Assembly (NCBI RefSeq): GCF_001984035.1 | Contig: NZ_CP019449.1 | Coordinates: forward strand, 2,046,001-2,110,000 | DNA length: 64,000 nt | From: Sphingopyxis sp. QXT-31 | GTDB lineage: Bacteria > Pseudomonadota > Alphaproteobacteria > Sphingomonadales > Sphingomonadaceae | Direction of reading: 5' to 3' | In this document: positions 1 through 8,264 of the stretch, piece after piece | Position numbering within the stretch: the first letter of the stretch is position 1 | How the letters are laid out: every line of letters starts with the position of its first letter | Translations under genes and position numbers: made by a program | Notes under the pieces: generated by a model | Seen by the model: the letters and a program-made list of their open reading frames with translations, nothing else | Database searches by the model: none | Told to the model about the DNA's origin: nothing

Positions 1-542
1 TAATGTTTGAGCAGGGATTCGATGCCGTTCTTCAGCGTCGCGGTCGACGAGGGGCAGCCGGCGCAGGCGCCCTGCATCTTGAGATAGACATTGCCCTTGT
101 CGAAGCCGCGATAGACGATGTCGCCGCCGTCGTTGGCGACTGCGGGGCGGACGCGCGTCTCGATCAGTTCCTTGATCTGTTCGATGATTTCGGCGTCGGC
201 GGGATCGTCGGCAAAGCTCTCATCCTCGGCGGGAACCGAGAAGCCCGCGGCGCTCGCGGGGTGGAAGAGCGGCATGTCGGCGAGGAAATGGTCCATCACG
301 ATGCCGAGGACGTCGGGCTTCACATCGGCCCATTCGGCGCCCGGCGCGATCGTCACCGAGACGAAGTCGCGGCCGAAGAAGACCCCGGTGACGTCGCCGA
401 GGGTGAAAAGCGCGGTCGCGAGCGGCGAAGCCTGCGCTTCCTCGGGGCTCGCGAAGTCGCGGGTGCCGCTTTCCATGACCGCCCGGCCGGGCAGGAATTT
501 GCGCGTCGCGGGATTGGGCGTCGATTCGGTTTCGATCAGCAT
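1..542 (-). CDS. nfuA: NifU/NfuA-type Fe-S cluster scaffold protein (3' end cut by window edge)
   Basis: Probable iron-sulfur cluster carrier that receives clusters from the assembly machinery and hands them to apo-enzymes in the cytoplasm. The start reads MLIETESTPNPATRKF, typical of the Nfu N-terminal domain. The far end carries the NifU-domain motif CxGC followed by PSST and then LKNGIESLLKHY, which is close to the normal C-terminus, so only a few residues are lost beyond base 1. A second in-frame ATG (MPPM) begins at 551. An AAGGGG stretch lies 13 bases upstream of that ATG, so it could be the true start; I prefer 542 by family resemblance. The C-terminal CxxC-type pair is the cluster ligand in this family. 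The neighbouring gene at 605 is divergent. Confidence 0.9.
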   Translation of the reverse strand, partial: MLIETESTPNPATRKFLPGRAVMESGTRDFASPEEAQASPLATALFTLGDVTGVFFGRDFVSVTIAPGAEWADVKPDVLGIVMDHFLADMPLFHPASAAGFSVPAEDESFADDPADAEIIEQIKELIETRVRPAVANDGGDIVYRGFDKGNVYLKMQGACAGCPSSTATLKNGIESLLKH

Positions 543-604
543 GGGGGGCATGTGGGACGCCGCGCCCCTTTGTGCAAGCGGCAAGCGCGCGCTAGAGGCC
601 GGGC

Positions 605-1477
605 ATGCGCCGTTTTCAACACTTCGCCGCGATCGACTGGTCGGGCGCGCGCGGGCTGCGCCAGCGCGGCATCGCGCTGGCGGTGGCTAGCGGGACGGCG
701 GCGCCCGAACTGGTACGCCCCGGACATATCTGGTCGCGCGCCGAGATATTGGCGTGGCTCGAAGAGGTCGCGGCATCGGGGGCCGACATGCTGATCGGCT
801 TCGATTTTTCGGCGGCCTTCGCCTTCGAGGATCGCGGGGCCTATTTTCCCGAATGGGCGGACAGCCCCGCCGACCTGCCGGCGCTCTGGGCGCTCGTCGA
901 GACGCTGGCGGCCGGAGATGCGCATTATGAGATCGCGAGCTTCCTGGCGCATCCCGAGGCGCGGCGCCATTTCCGCCACGGCCGCGGCGGCGTCGGCGAT
1001 CTGTTCGAGGCGGGCGCGGGGCGGCTGCGCGTCGTCGAGCGGCACCAGCGCGCGACGAAACAAGCGGCAAGCGTCAGCAATTTCAACCTCGTCGGCGCGG
1101 CGCAGGTCGGCAAGGCGAGCCTGTCGGGGATGCGCCTGCTCCACCGCCTGCGTGGCCGCCTGCCCCTCTGGCCGCTCGAGCCCGCGCCGCCCAAAGGCCC
1201 GTTGCTCGTGGAAATCTACACCAGCCTCGCGGCGCGCGCGGCGGGGATCGGCGGCGGGCGCAGCAAGATCCGCGACGGCGCCGCGCTCGACGCCGCGCTG
1301 GCGGCGCTCGGCTCCCCGCCCGCCGGATTCGCCGGACCGGTGAGCGACCACGCCAGCGACGCGCTACTGACCGCCGCCTGGCTCCGCGCGATCGCAGGGG
1401 ACGATGCGCCATGGTCCCCCGTCCCTCTCACCGAGGGCCTCGCGCGCACCGAGGGCTGGACCTTCGGCATCATTTGA
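605..1477 (+). CDS. DUF429-like protein, predicted RNase H-like fold
   Basis: A 290-residue protein of unknown substrate. The N-terminus FAAIDWSGARG resembles the first strand of ribonuclease H-like folds, where the early Asp would be catalytic. The C-terminal DHASDALLTAAWLRA matches the acidic helix seen in DUF429-type proteins. There is no signal peptide or membrane segment, so it is probably cytoplasmic. It lies between the divergent nfuA and the tRNA-Thr gene and is not in an obvious operon. The assignment rests on motif pattern only; an unrelated nuclease-like family is possible. The ATG at 605 is chosen because the motif follows directly after it. Confidence 0.7.
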   Translation: MRRFQHFAAIDWSGARGLRQRGIALAVASGTAAPELVRPGHIWSRAEILAWLEEVAASGADMLIGFDFSAAFAFEDRGAYFPEWADSPADLPALWALVETLAAGDAHYEIASFLAHPEARRHFRHGRGGVGDLFEAGAGRLRVVERHQRATKQAASVSNFNLVGAAQVGKASLSGMRLLHRLRGRLPLWPLEPAPPKGPLLVEIYTSLAARAAGIGGGRSKIRDGAALDAALAALGSPPAGFAGPVSDHASDALLTAAWLRAIAGDDAPWSPVPLTEGLARTEGWTFGII

Positions 1478-1496
1478 CGCAAAGGGCGCGTGGTAC

Positions 1497-1572
<76 letters not shown>

Positions 1573-1822
1573 GTGTCCGATCGCGACCGGAGAGCCTCGG
1601 GCGTCCGTTGCGCCCGATCCACGCTCCTGCCGCTGGGGATCCACGAACTGGCGTAGCCCCGTGGGCACTGGTTGGACCTGCTCTTCACGAACCCAGGATG
1701 CGCGATAGGCGCCTGGTCCTCAATGACAGGATTGCGCATTGGAGCGGCGGGGAGCCGCAAGCTGGCTACCCAATTGCCGCGAAGCCGCCGAGGTCGCGCC
1801 TCATGATCCGCGCGGCGTTGGC

Positions 1823-2842
1823 CTAGCGCGCAATGTCCTGCGTCCCGAAAGACGCCTGCTCGACCGCCGCGCGCGAAAAGGGCGCGAAGTCGCCGCGCAG
1901 GCCGTGCTTGAGCGCGGCGAGCGCGAGGCCGTGGCGCGCGGCATCGGTCAGCGTCTTGCCCGACCATAGCCCGTCGAGCACCCCCGCGGCAAAGGCATCG
2001 CCGGTTCCGACGCGGTCGATCACCGGGGCGATCGGCGTGGGCTCGGTCGCCCCGCTGTCGTCCCGCGTATCGATGCGCGCGGCGATGCGGTGCGTATCGG
2101 GCGCGACGATCTCGCGCGCGGTCGAGGCGACATGTGTCAGCGACGGAAAGGCGTCGAGCAGCGCGAGCGCGGCCTCGCGCCGGCGGTCGGCGCCTTCGCC
2201 CGAAAAATCGCGGCCGAGCAGCAACGCGGCGTCGCGGTGGTTGCCGAAGAGCAGGGTCGCCTGCGCGACGATGGGTTTGAGGATCGAGGCGGGGTCGGGC
2301 TGCCAGCGCTCCCACAGGCGCCCGCGCCAATTGCCGTCAAAGGAGACGCCGATCCCCGCGACCCGCGCGCGGGTCGCGGCTTCTAGCGCGGCGGCGGCGC
2401 CGGCAGGGCCGAGCGCGGGGGTGACCCCTGACAGGTGCAGCCAGCCGACGCCCGCGAGCAGCGCATCCCAGTCCCAGCTCTCGGACCTGATCTCGGCGAA
2501 GGCCGAAGCGGCGCGGTCGTAGACAACCTCGGCAGGGCGCATCGCACCGCCGGGGAGGTGGTAATAGAGCCCCATGCGGCCCGCGGGGCGCAGCACCGGC
2601 GCGACATCGACGCCGTGGCGGCGCAGCTCGCCGAGCACGCCGTCACCGATGGGACCCTCAGGCACCGCGCTGATCATCGTCGTGAGGCGCCCAAGCGCGG
2701 CCAGCGCGACCGCGACATTGGCCTCGGCGCCGCCGACATAGGCGTCGAAGCGCGCCGACTGCAACGGCAGTTCGCCGTGCGGGACCGAGACGCGCAGCAC
2801 GATCTCGCCGAAGCAGGCGATGGGGCCTTCGGGCGCGATCAT
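1823..2842 (-). CDS. kdgK: 2-keto-3-deoxygluconate kinase (PfkB family)
   Basis: A 339-residue PfkB-family sugar kinase. It has the N-terminal GGAEANVAVALAALG substrate/ATP region and the C-terminal family signature DRVGTGDAFAAGVL, whose Asp is the catalytic base. In alginate catabolism this enzyme phosphorylates KDG to KDPG after reduction of the lyase product DEH. It is the last gene of the gntR-hydratase-kinase operon, and its ATG overlaps the preceding stop by four bases (ATGA). A longer frame runs to 3031, but the conserved fold starts at MIAPEGPIACFGE. The specificity is inferred from the alginate context; other ketodeoxy-sugar or ribokinase-type substrates cannot be excluded from sequence alone. 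Confidence 0.85.
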   Translation of the reverse strand: MIAPEGPIACFGEIVLRVSVPHGELPLQSARFDAYVGGAEANVAVALAALGRLTTMISAVPEGPIGDGVLGELRRHGVDVAPVLRPAGRMGLYYHLPGGAMRPAEVVYDRAASAFAEIRSESWDWDALLAGVGWLHLSGVTPALGPAGAAAALEAATRARVAGIGVSFDGNWRGRLWERWQPDPASILKPIVAQATLLFGNHRDAALLLGRDFSGEGADRRREAALALLDAFPSLTHVASTAREIVAPDTHRIAARIDTRDDSGATEPTPIAPVIDRVGTGDAFAAGVLDGLWSGKTLTDAARHGLALAALKHGLRGDFAPFSRAAVEQASFGTQDIAR

Positions 2843-3618
2843 GACCGGAAGCCGGTCTCCGCTACTGCGGTGCAGGCGATGGTCGCGGCGGCGCCGAAAC
2901 TTGCCTCGGCGCGCTGGCCGATAATGATGGGATGCACGCCGGTGATCGCGCCGGCCGAGATCCACTGGCCGGGCGCGAGTTCGATGATGCCGCGGCGGTG
3001 GAGGCCGAGGAGGAAGTTCAGCGATCCCCACGGCCCGTCGAGCACGTCGATCGCGCGGCCGGTGCCGACCGGCTGGCCCTCGACCCGCGTTTCGACGGCC
3101 AGCGTCGCGAAATCGGCGAGGTCAAGCTGTGGGCCGAGCAGCAGACCGTTGTTGATCCCGATGTCGGCGACGATACCGAACGGCGCATGGGCGTGGACAT
3201 CGGGCGCGGGTGAGCTGGCGACCTCGAAACCCGCACGGATGTCGTCGATCCACCGCGCGCCGTCGTCGCTGCCGCTCACGTCCGCGTCGGGGACGGCACG
3301 CAGGCGAAGCATCACCTCGGCCTCGATCGCCCCCGCGCCGCCGTCGAAGACCATCGCCTCACCCGCTGCGCCGCCCAGTTCAGCGATACGCAGCACCGGG
3401 CCCGCAATGCGCTCGGCGCCGAGCGTCTCGACGAGCGCGGGCGGGATGCGCCCGACCTTCCACCCGAGCACCGGCACACCTAGCGCCGCAGTCAGGCGCC
3501 GCTGGATATCATAGGCGTCGGCGAGGGTCGCCGGAACCGGCGCCGGAAAGGCGGGGAGCGCCCGGCCCGAAAGCCGCGCAGCGTGCAGCGCCGCAACCGG
3601 ATCGGGCGCGCCGGGCAT
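2839..3618 (-). CDS. 2-keto-4-pentenoate hydratase / FAH-superfamily protein
   Basis: A 259-residue protein resembling MhpD-type hydratases. Visible landmarks are LGWKVGRIPP near residue 55, IEAEVMLRL, which carries the acidic metal-ligand pair, and ADIGINNGLLLG. The hydratases add water to 2-hydroxypenta-2,4-dienoates using a divalent metal. It is translationally coupled on both sides: the stop of gntR overlaps its ATG by one base (TGATG), and its own stop overlaps the kinase start by four. It is therefore clearly part of the uronate operon, where this family is not a standard step. It may process a DEH tautomer or a keto-deoxy acid; the true reaction is unknown. Confidence 0.75.
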   Translation of the reverse strand: MPGAPDPVAALHAARLSGRALPAFPAPVPATLADAYDIQRRLTAALGVPVLGWKVGRIPPALVETLGAERIAGPVLRIAELGGAAGEAMVFDGGAGAIEAEVMLRLRAVPDADVSGSDDGARWIDDIRAGFEVASSPAPDVHAHAPFGIVADIGINNGLLLGPQLDLADFATLAVETRVEGQPVGTGRAIDVLDGPWGSLNFLLGLHRRGIIELAPGQWISAGAITGVHPIIIGQRAEASFGAAATIACTAVAETGFRS

Positions 3619-4364
3619 CAGGCGAGCTTGGCAGTCAGCAGATAGCGCTGGCGGCTTTCGGCCGACTGGCGGCGCAGTTCGACGATCGCGCGTTCCTCGG
3701 TCTCGTCGAGCATCGATTCGATCAGCCGGTTGAAATGGCGCCGCATCGCGAGCCGCGCGCCCGCCGCATCGCGCTTGCGCAGCGCCGCGACGACGTCGGC
3801 ATGCTCGGCCTGGCGCGCCGCGCCGTCCTTGCGGCAAACGAGCGAGTGGCTGCTGCGCACCTCGGGCAATTCCATGCGCATCCGCCACAGACTTTCGATC
3901 ACATGGATGATCGCCTTGTTGCTCGACGCCGCGGCGATCGTCATGTGGAACTCGCGGTCGATCGCGCTGATCTCTTCCTCGCTCTTGCTATCGTCGGCCA
4001 TTGCCACGAGCAATTCGTCGAGTTTTTCGAGCGTCTCGGACGAGATGGTCGGCGCGGCGAGCGCCGCGGCCTCGGCCTCGAACAGCGAGCGTGCCTCGGT
4101 CAGTTCGAAGGCGCTGACCTTGGGCAGCACCGCATTGTCGCCGGGCAGCACCGCCTCGACATAGGCGCCCGCGCCGGTGCGGATGTGGATCCACCCCGTC
4201 GCCTGCAGCGCGATCTCGGCCTCGCGGATCGTCACGCGGCTCACCTCGAAGCGTTCTGACAGCTCGCGCTCACCCGGCAGCCTTGTCCCCGGCGGAAAGG
4301 TCCCGTCGAGAATCAGGCGCCGGATCGTGTCGGCAACATCTTCGAAAAGGCGGCGTTCGGCCAT
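3618..4364 (-). CDS. GntR-family transcriptional regulator, FadR/FCD subfamily
   Basis: A 248-residue regulator with an N-terminal winged helix at about residues 8-72. It contains LILDGTFPPGTRLPGERELSERF and then VSRVTIREAEIAL, which is the recognition helix. An all-helical FCD effector domain follows, with REFHMTIAAAS, ALRKRDAAGARLAMRRH and FNRLIES, whose acid and His residues normally bind a metal and a carboxylate ligand. It heads the hydratase-kinase operon and lies next to a TonB receptor, so it is probably the local uronate-responsive repressor. Candidate binding sites lie in its own promoter (4397-4420) and in two more promoters of the locus. The effector identity (KDG, DEH or KDPG) is inference. 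Confidence 0.9.
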   Translation of the reverse strand: MAERRLFEDVADTIRRLILDGTFPPGTRLPGERELSERFEVSRVTIREAEIALQATGWIHIRTGAGAYVEAVLPGDNAVLPKVSAFELTEARSLFEAEAAALAAPTISSETLEKLDELLVAMADDSKSEEEISAIDREFHMTIAAASSNKAIIHVIESLWRMRMELPEVRSSHSLVCRKDGAARQAEHADVVAALRKRDAAGARLAMRRHFNRLIESMLDETEERAIVELRRQSAESRQRYLLTAKLA

Positions 4365-4396
4365 GGTCAGTCATCTCCCCGCTGTAGACATCGTCA

Positions 4397-4420
4397 TGTC
4401 CATACAATCCGGTATGACAA
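4397..4420. promoter_or_regulatory. Putative GntR operator pair upstream of gntR
   Basis: Two oppositely oriented half-elements, TGTCCATACAA (4397-4407) and the complement of TTGTCATACC (4411-4420), face each other across TCC. The site lies between the gntR start and the end of the TonB receptor gene. The CATAC core recurs at 7383-7420 and 14712-14777, the other promoters of the alginate locus. Confidence 0.5.
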
Positions 4421-4448
4421 GTTTGAAGCCCATGACCGAAAACGTTTT

Positions 4449-7310
4449 CTAGATCCGCGCGCGCATGCCGATGAAATATTTGGCGCCATAATAATGATAT
4501 TGGCGGCTGCTGCCATAGACGGGCATGTAGGTCGCCTTGGGCTCGTTGAAGATGTTGAGCGCTTCGAAGCGCAGCGACACGCCTTTCATCAGGTCGAGCG
4601 AAGCGCGGAAATCGACGGTCTCGCTGGGCCCGACATAACGGAGCTGACTGTTGCCGCCGACGAAGTCCTGGAAATAGCGCGAGCGGTAATTGTAGATCGC
4701 CTGCAGCGACACCGGGCCGAGCTCGTAATAGGCCTGCGCCGACAGCACGTGCTTCGAATAGCCCGAAATATTGGCCGCGGGGATGATGCCCGGGCTGACG
4801 GTGTCGGTCTCGGGGGCGTATTGGTCGCCGAGACGGATGTCCTGCGTCTCGAAATTCGAATCGGCGTAATTGTAGCTGAGCTTGGCGCCCAACCCGTCGA
4901 GCGGCTTGGGCAGGAAGGAGAAGCGCGTCGCGGCGGTGAGTTCGAGGCCGTAGATGCGCGACTTGTCGGGGCTGTTGCGCGACTGGGTCACCGGGATCGC
5001 GACGCTCTGGCCGTCGATGGTGAAATCCTCGTCGAACACCACCGGCTGGAAGCCGCCGGTGAACTGCTTGTAATAGACCGTCGCCGAGAGGAGGCTGTCC
5101 TTGTTCGGATACCATTCGAAGGCGAGGTCGGCGTTCCACGACATCAGCGGCTTGAGGCGCGGGCTGCCGTTGGCGGTGATGTTGCGGATCGCGTCCTCGA
5201 CCGAGGTGAAGCTGGTGCCGTCCTCGAGCAGGATCGTCCGCCCCGCGCCGAGCGCGCTGGGGTTCGGACGCGACATCGCGCGATAGCCCGCGGCGCGCAC
5301 CAGCGTGTTCGGCGCGACCTCGAAGATCGCGTTGATGCTGGGCAGGATGCGCGTGTTGCTGCTCTTGATCGTCACCGTGTCGAAATCGCCCGAGGTTTCG
5401 AGACGGATCGTGCCGTCGGGGTTGGTGACGATGCTGAGGTCGCTGCGCAGCCCGTTAGAGGTCACGTCGGTCTTGACGACGCGCACGCCGACATTGCCGC
5501 GCACCGGCATGGCGCCGAGATCGCCGCCATATTCGGCCATGACATAACCCGCGAGCGTGCGTTCGGTGACGTCGCGATTGGCGACCGAGCGCGTGTCGGC
5601 GGGGAGGCCCGGGTCCTCGCTGCCCATATATTCGCGGAACAGGCAGTCGACGTCGAAGGTCGCCCAGCTGTTGACGCTGTTACCCTCGGCCGCCGACAGA
5701 AAATCGGTCTGCGGAAAGGCCTGGCGGCAGAGATTGTTGATCCGGCGATCCTCGGCGATCGGCGGGGTCAGGTTGAAGTCGCCGTTGCGCACGTCATAGT
5801 CGCGGTAGGTCAGATGCGACCAGCGCGCGCCCGCCGACAGCGTTTTGAGGAGACCGTCCAACTCGTAGGCGGCGTCGAACCGGCCGGCGTAGATCTCGTT
5901 GCGGCGCTTGCTCTCGTCGCGGCGGAAACGCGCATCGTCCCAGAAGAGATTGTGATTATTGAGGTCGAAGCGCGGATCGATCGTGATCGTCGGTACGAAG
6001 CTGCCCGGCGTGATCGAATAGGTGTAGGGAATGCGCATGTTGTTGAAGACGGTGCGCACGCCGTTGACGTCGGTGGGGTCGGTGCGCAGGCGGACGTTGC
6101 GTTCGATTTCCTTGCGGATCGTGCGCGAATAGCTGCCGTCGAGGTTGATCGTCAGCCGGTCGGTCGGCTGCCATTCGACCGACAGCCCGCCGCCGATATA
6201 TTGTTCGGCGCGCGACAGTTCGGAGCCGTTCGATTCCAGCGAGCTGATGCCATTGAGGCTCTGGACGATGCCATTCTCGTCAAAGACGACGTTGGTCAGG
6301 CCGTAGCGCCCCTCGGACAGGTTGAGGTCGCGGCGGCTCTCGACATAGGTGCGCTTCGAATATTGGACGTCGAGGTTAATATCGAGCGTGTCCGACGGCT
6401 GCCACTGGATCGCGCCGAAGATCGCGTCGCGCTTGTCGGTCTCGCTGATCTGGCGGAAGGTGTAAGCGTTGGGGACGAGGTAGAAGGGCAGGTCCTGCCC
6501 ATATTCGTCGCGCGTATATTCGTTGCAATTGTTGTTCGCGACGACCGGCGCGGCCTGGCATGCGGTCCAAGTGGTGGACGCGGCATAGGTTTCTTCGGGA
6601 TTGTTGGTGTCGTTGCGCTGCGCGCCGATCGCGATGCCGATCGTGTCGTTCGCGAACTGGTCGACATAGCTCAGCGTCCCGCGCCAGCCGACGCCGCCCG
6701 AGCCGCCGGTGATGCGGTCGCCATAGGGGTTGTATTGCGCCTTGATCTCGCCCTGCAGGCGCGTCTTGCCGAAGTCGAGCGGGCGCAGCGTGCCGATCTC
6801 GATCGTCCCCGCAACGCCGCCCTCGACGAGGCTCGCCTGCTGCGTTTTGTAGATCTTGATGTTGTTGACCAGCTCCGACGGGAACTGGTTGAAATTGACC
6901 GAGCGGTCGCCACTGCCATTCGTGGCGTCACGGCCGTTGAAGGTCGCGTTGGACAGGAAGGGGCCGAGCCCGCGCAGTGCGATTTCGGACGCGTCGCCCT
7001 TTTCGCGGTGCGTTGTCGCGCCGGTGATCGTCTGGATCGCCTGCCCCACCGAGATGGCGGGGATGTCGCCGATGTCGTCCGACGACAAGGCATCGACGAT
7101 CGCTGTCTCCTCGCGCTTCGTGTTGATCGAATTCTGGATCGTCTCGCGGATGCCGGTGACGACGATCGCATCCTCCTCCTGCACCGCGTCCGGCGGCGGC
7201 GGGCTTTCCTGCGCGGTCGCGGGCATGGCGGCGACCAGCAGCGTCGAACCGGCACCGGCCAGCAACGCGGCGCGCAGGCTGCGCGCGCGGATCGGATTGC
7301 GAGAAGTCAC
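4449..7310 (-). CDS. TonB-dependent outer-membrane receptor (alginate locus, receptor 1)
   Basis: A 953-residue receptor. It has a signal peptide (RAALLAGAGSTLLVAAMPATAQ) and then the TonB-box region DAIVVTGIRETIQNSI. The plug domain contains VGQAIQTITGATTHREKG and ALRGLGPFLSNATFNGRDA, and VEGGVAGTIEIGTLRPLDF is typical of the large Caulobacter/sphingomonad receptor class. The long beta-barrel ends in the aromatic-rich strand KYFIGMRARI. It should import oligosaccharides with TonB-ExbBD energy. It lies between the lyase operon and gntR, with two operator-like motifs in its 5' region (7383-7420), which supports oligouronate uptake. The substrate is inferred from neighbours. Confidence 0.9.
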   Translation of the reverse strand: MTSRNPIRARSLRAALLAGAGSTLLVAAMPATAQESPPPPDAVQEEDAIVVTGIRETIQNSINTKREETAIVDALSSDDIGDIPAISVGQAIQTITGATTHREKGDASEIALRGLGPFLSNATFNGRDATNGSGDRSVNFNQFPSELVNNIKIYKTQQASLVEGGVAGTIEIGTLRPLDFGKTRLQGEIKAQYNPYGDRITGGSGGVGWRGTLSYVDQFANDTIGIAIGAQRNDTNNPEETYAASTTWTACQAAPVVANNNCNEYTRDEYGQDLPFYLVPNAYTFRQISETDKRDAIFGAIQWQPSDTLDINLDVQYSKRTYVESRRDLNLSEGRYGLTNVVFDENGIVQSLNGISSLESNGSELSRAEQYIGGGLSVEWQPTDRLTINLDGSYSRTIRKEIERNVRLRTDPTDVNGVRTVFNNMRIPYTYSITPGSFVPTITIDPRFDLNNHNLFWDDARFRRDESKRRNEIYAGRFDAAYELDGLLKTLSAGARWSHLTYRDYDVRNGDFNLTPPIAEDRRINNLCRQAFPQTDFLSAAEGNSVNSWATFDVDCLFREYMGSEDPGLPADTRSVANRDVTERTLAGYVMAEYGGDLGAMPVRGNVGVRVVKTDVTSNGLRSDLSIVTNPDGTIRLETSGDFDTVTIKSSNTRILPSINAIFEVAPNTLVRAAGYRAMSRPNPSALGAGRTILLEDGTSFTSVEDAIRNITANGSPRLKPLMSWNADLAFEWYPNKDSLLSATVYYKQFTGGFQPVVFDEDFTIDGQSVAIPVTQSRNSPDKSRIYGLELTAATRFSFLPKPLDGLGAKLSYNYADSNFETQDIRLGDQYAPETDTVSPGIIPAANISGYSKHVLSAQAYYELGPVSLQAIYNYRSRYFQDFVGGNSQLRYVGPSETVDFRASLDLMKGVSLRFEALNIFNEPKATYMPVYGSSRQYHYYGAKYFIGMRARI

Positions 7311-7382
7311 GTCGTCTCTCCCTGAAAATCGATTCTCTTATGGCCGATGCTGTCGAGCATGGCGGCCAATTTGTCAACAATA

Positions 7383-7394
7383 GTGTATGGCAAA
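7383..7394. promoter_or_regulatory. Putative GntR operator half-site, receptor 1 promoter (proximal)
   Basis: GTGTATGGCAAA, complement TTTGCCATACAC, matches the CATACA core motif shared with 7407-7420 and 4397-4407. It is positioned in the leader of the receptor gene. Confidence 0.45.
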
Positions 7395-7406
7395 TTGGTT
7401 AGTCCA

Positions 7407-7420
7407 TTTTGCCATACAAA
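7407..7420. promoter_or_regulatory. Putative GntR operator, receptor 1 promoter (distal)
   Basis: TTTTGCCATACAAA has the symmetric ends TTTG/CAAA around CCATA. It lies in the short gap between the esterase stop at 7425 and the receptor start. It is the best-formed copy of the motif in the locus. Confidence 0.5.
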
Positions 7421-7424
7421 TCCG

Positions 7425-8264
7425 TCAAGGCACGAGCTGGCTCCGCAGGCTGGGGACCGCACGCGCCAGCGCCTGCGTCACCAGCTTGGCGGTGACCCCC
7501 GCCCCGACGTCGCCGAGGTGGGTATAGTCGAACTTGCGCGTCACCTGCCCGCGCGCCCCGTCCCCGGCGATCGGCGCGGGTTCGGGCGGCGCCGGGCGCG
7601 CGGTGAGCGTCGTGCCCGCCTTCGCCGCGGCGAGTTCCTCGTCGGTCGGCGGCTCCTGCGCGAGCTTGGTCGCGATCTCCGGCCCCATCTCCTGCGCCTG
7701 TGCGGCGCTGAGCGCGTTCAAATCGACCAGCGGAACGTCCATCGCCTTGGCGACGGTCCGCACTTGGTCGGACCAGCTGGCGAGCGTGTTCCTGAGCTTG
7801 CCGTCCTTGAACTCGCGGCGCGTTAGCGGAGTGACGAGCACGGGCGTGGCGCCTGCGGCCTTGACCTCTTCGACGAAGCGCTTGAGGTTCGCGGGGAATT
7901 CGGTCGTCTCGTCGGTCCAGCGTTCGGGGCGCGACGACTGGTCGTTGTGCGCGAACTGGATCAGCACCCAGGTGCCGCGGTAACCCGGCACCTTCGCCTC
8001 GGCGAGCGCGATGTCCCAGCCGCCCTCCTGGCGGTAGCTGCGCGTGCTGCGCCCACCACGCCCGGCGTTGAGGCACGCGACCGACGACTTCACATGATGC
8101 GCGCAGAAGGCCCCGCCCCAGCCGCTGTGCGGCGCCATGGTGGAGTCGCCGACGAAGATGATCTTGTACGGCTCGAGCGGCGGCGCGTCGGTCCGTTCGC
8201 GCGTCTGCGCCTGCGCGCCGCCCGCAAGCAGCACGCAGGCGGCGGTTGCGGTAAGCCAGCGCAT
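7425..8264 (-). CDS. SGNH/GDSL acetylesterase, rhamnogalacturonan-acetylesterase-like
   Basis: A 279-residue exported hydrolase with signal peptide MRWLTATAACVLLAGGAQAQ. The SGNH blocks are all visible: the nucleophile motif FVGDSTMAP (block I), NAGRGGRSTRSY (block II), QFAHNDQ (block III) and the C-terminal catalytic pair in FDYTHLGDVGA (block V, Asp-x-x-His). Relatives remove O-acetyl groups from pectic polymers. Here it is the last gene of the alginate lyase operon, with its start overlapping the SDR stop by one base. A role in deacetylating bacterial alginate is therefore attractive, but it is an inference. The start at 8264 is chosen because the signal peptide begins there. Confidence 0.82.
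   Translation of the reverse strand: MRWLTATAACVLLAGGAQAQTRERTDAPPLEPYKIIFVGDSTMAPHSGWGGAFCAHHVKSSVACLNAGRGGRSTRSYRQEGGWDIALAEAKVPGYRGTWVLIQFAHNDQSSRPERWTDETTEFPANLKRFVEEVKAAGATPVLVTPLTRREFKDGKLRNTLASWSDQVRTVAKAMDVPLVDLNALSAAQAQEMGPEIATKLAQEPPTDEELAAAKAGTTLTARPAPPEPAPIAGDGARGQVTRKFDYTHLGDVGAGVTAKLVTQALARAVPSLRSQLVP

Noticed and set aside
1573..1822. Possible small gene or attachment site downstream of tRNA-Thr
   Set aside because: No direct repeat of the tRNA 3' end and no integrase are present in the window. The overlapping frames have no recognisable content.
1823..3031. N-terminal extension of the KDG kinase to 3031
   Set aside because: The added 63 residues overlap the hydratase gene and are low-complexity. 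The kinase fold starts at 2842 with an ATGA coupling.
4494..7325. A 943-codon open frame on the + strand, antisense to TonB receptor 1
   Set aside because: Its translation is charged and low-complexity with no recognisable domain. It arises from strong GC bias opposite a clear receptor gene.
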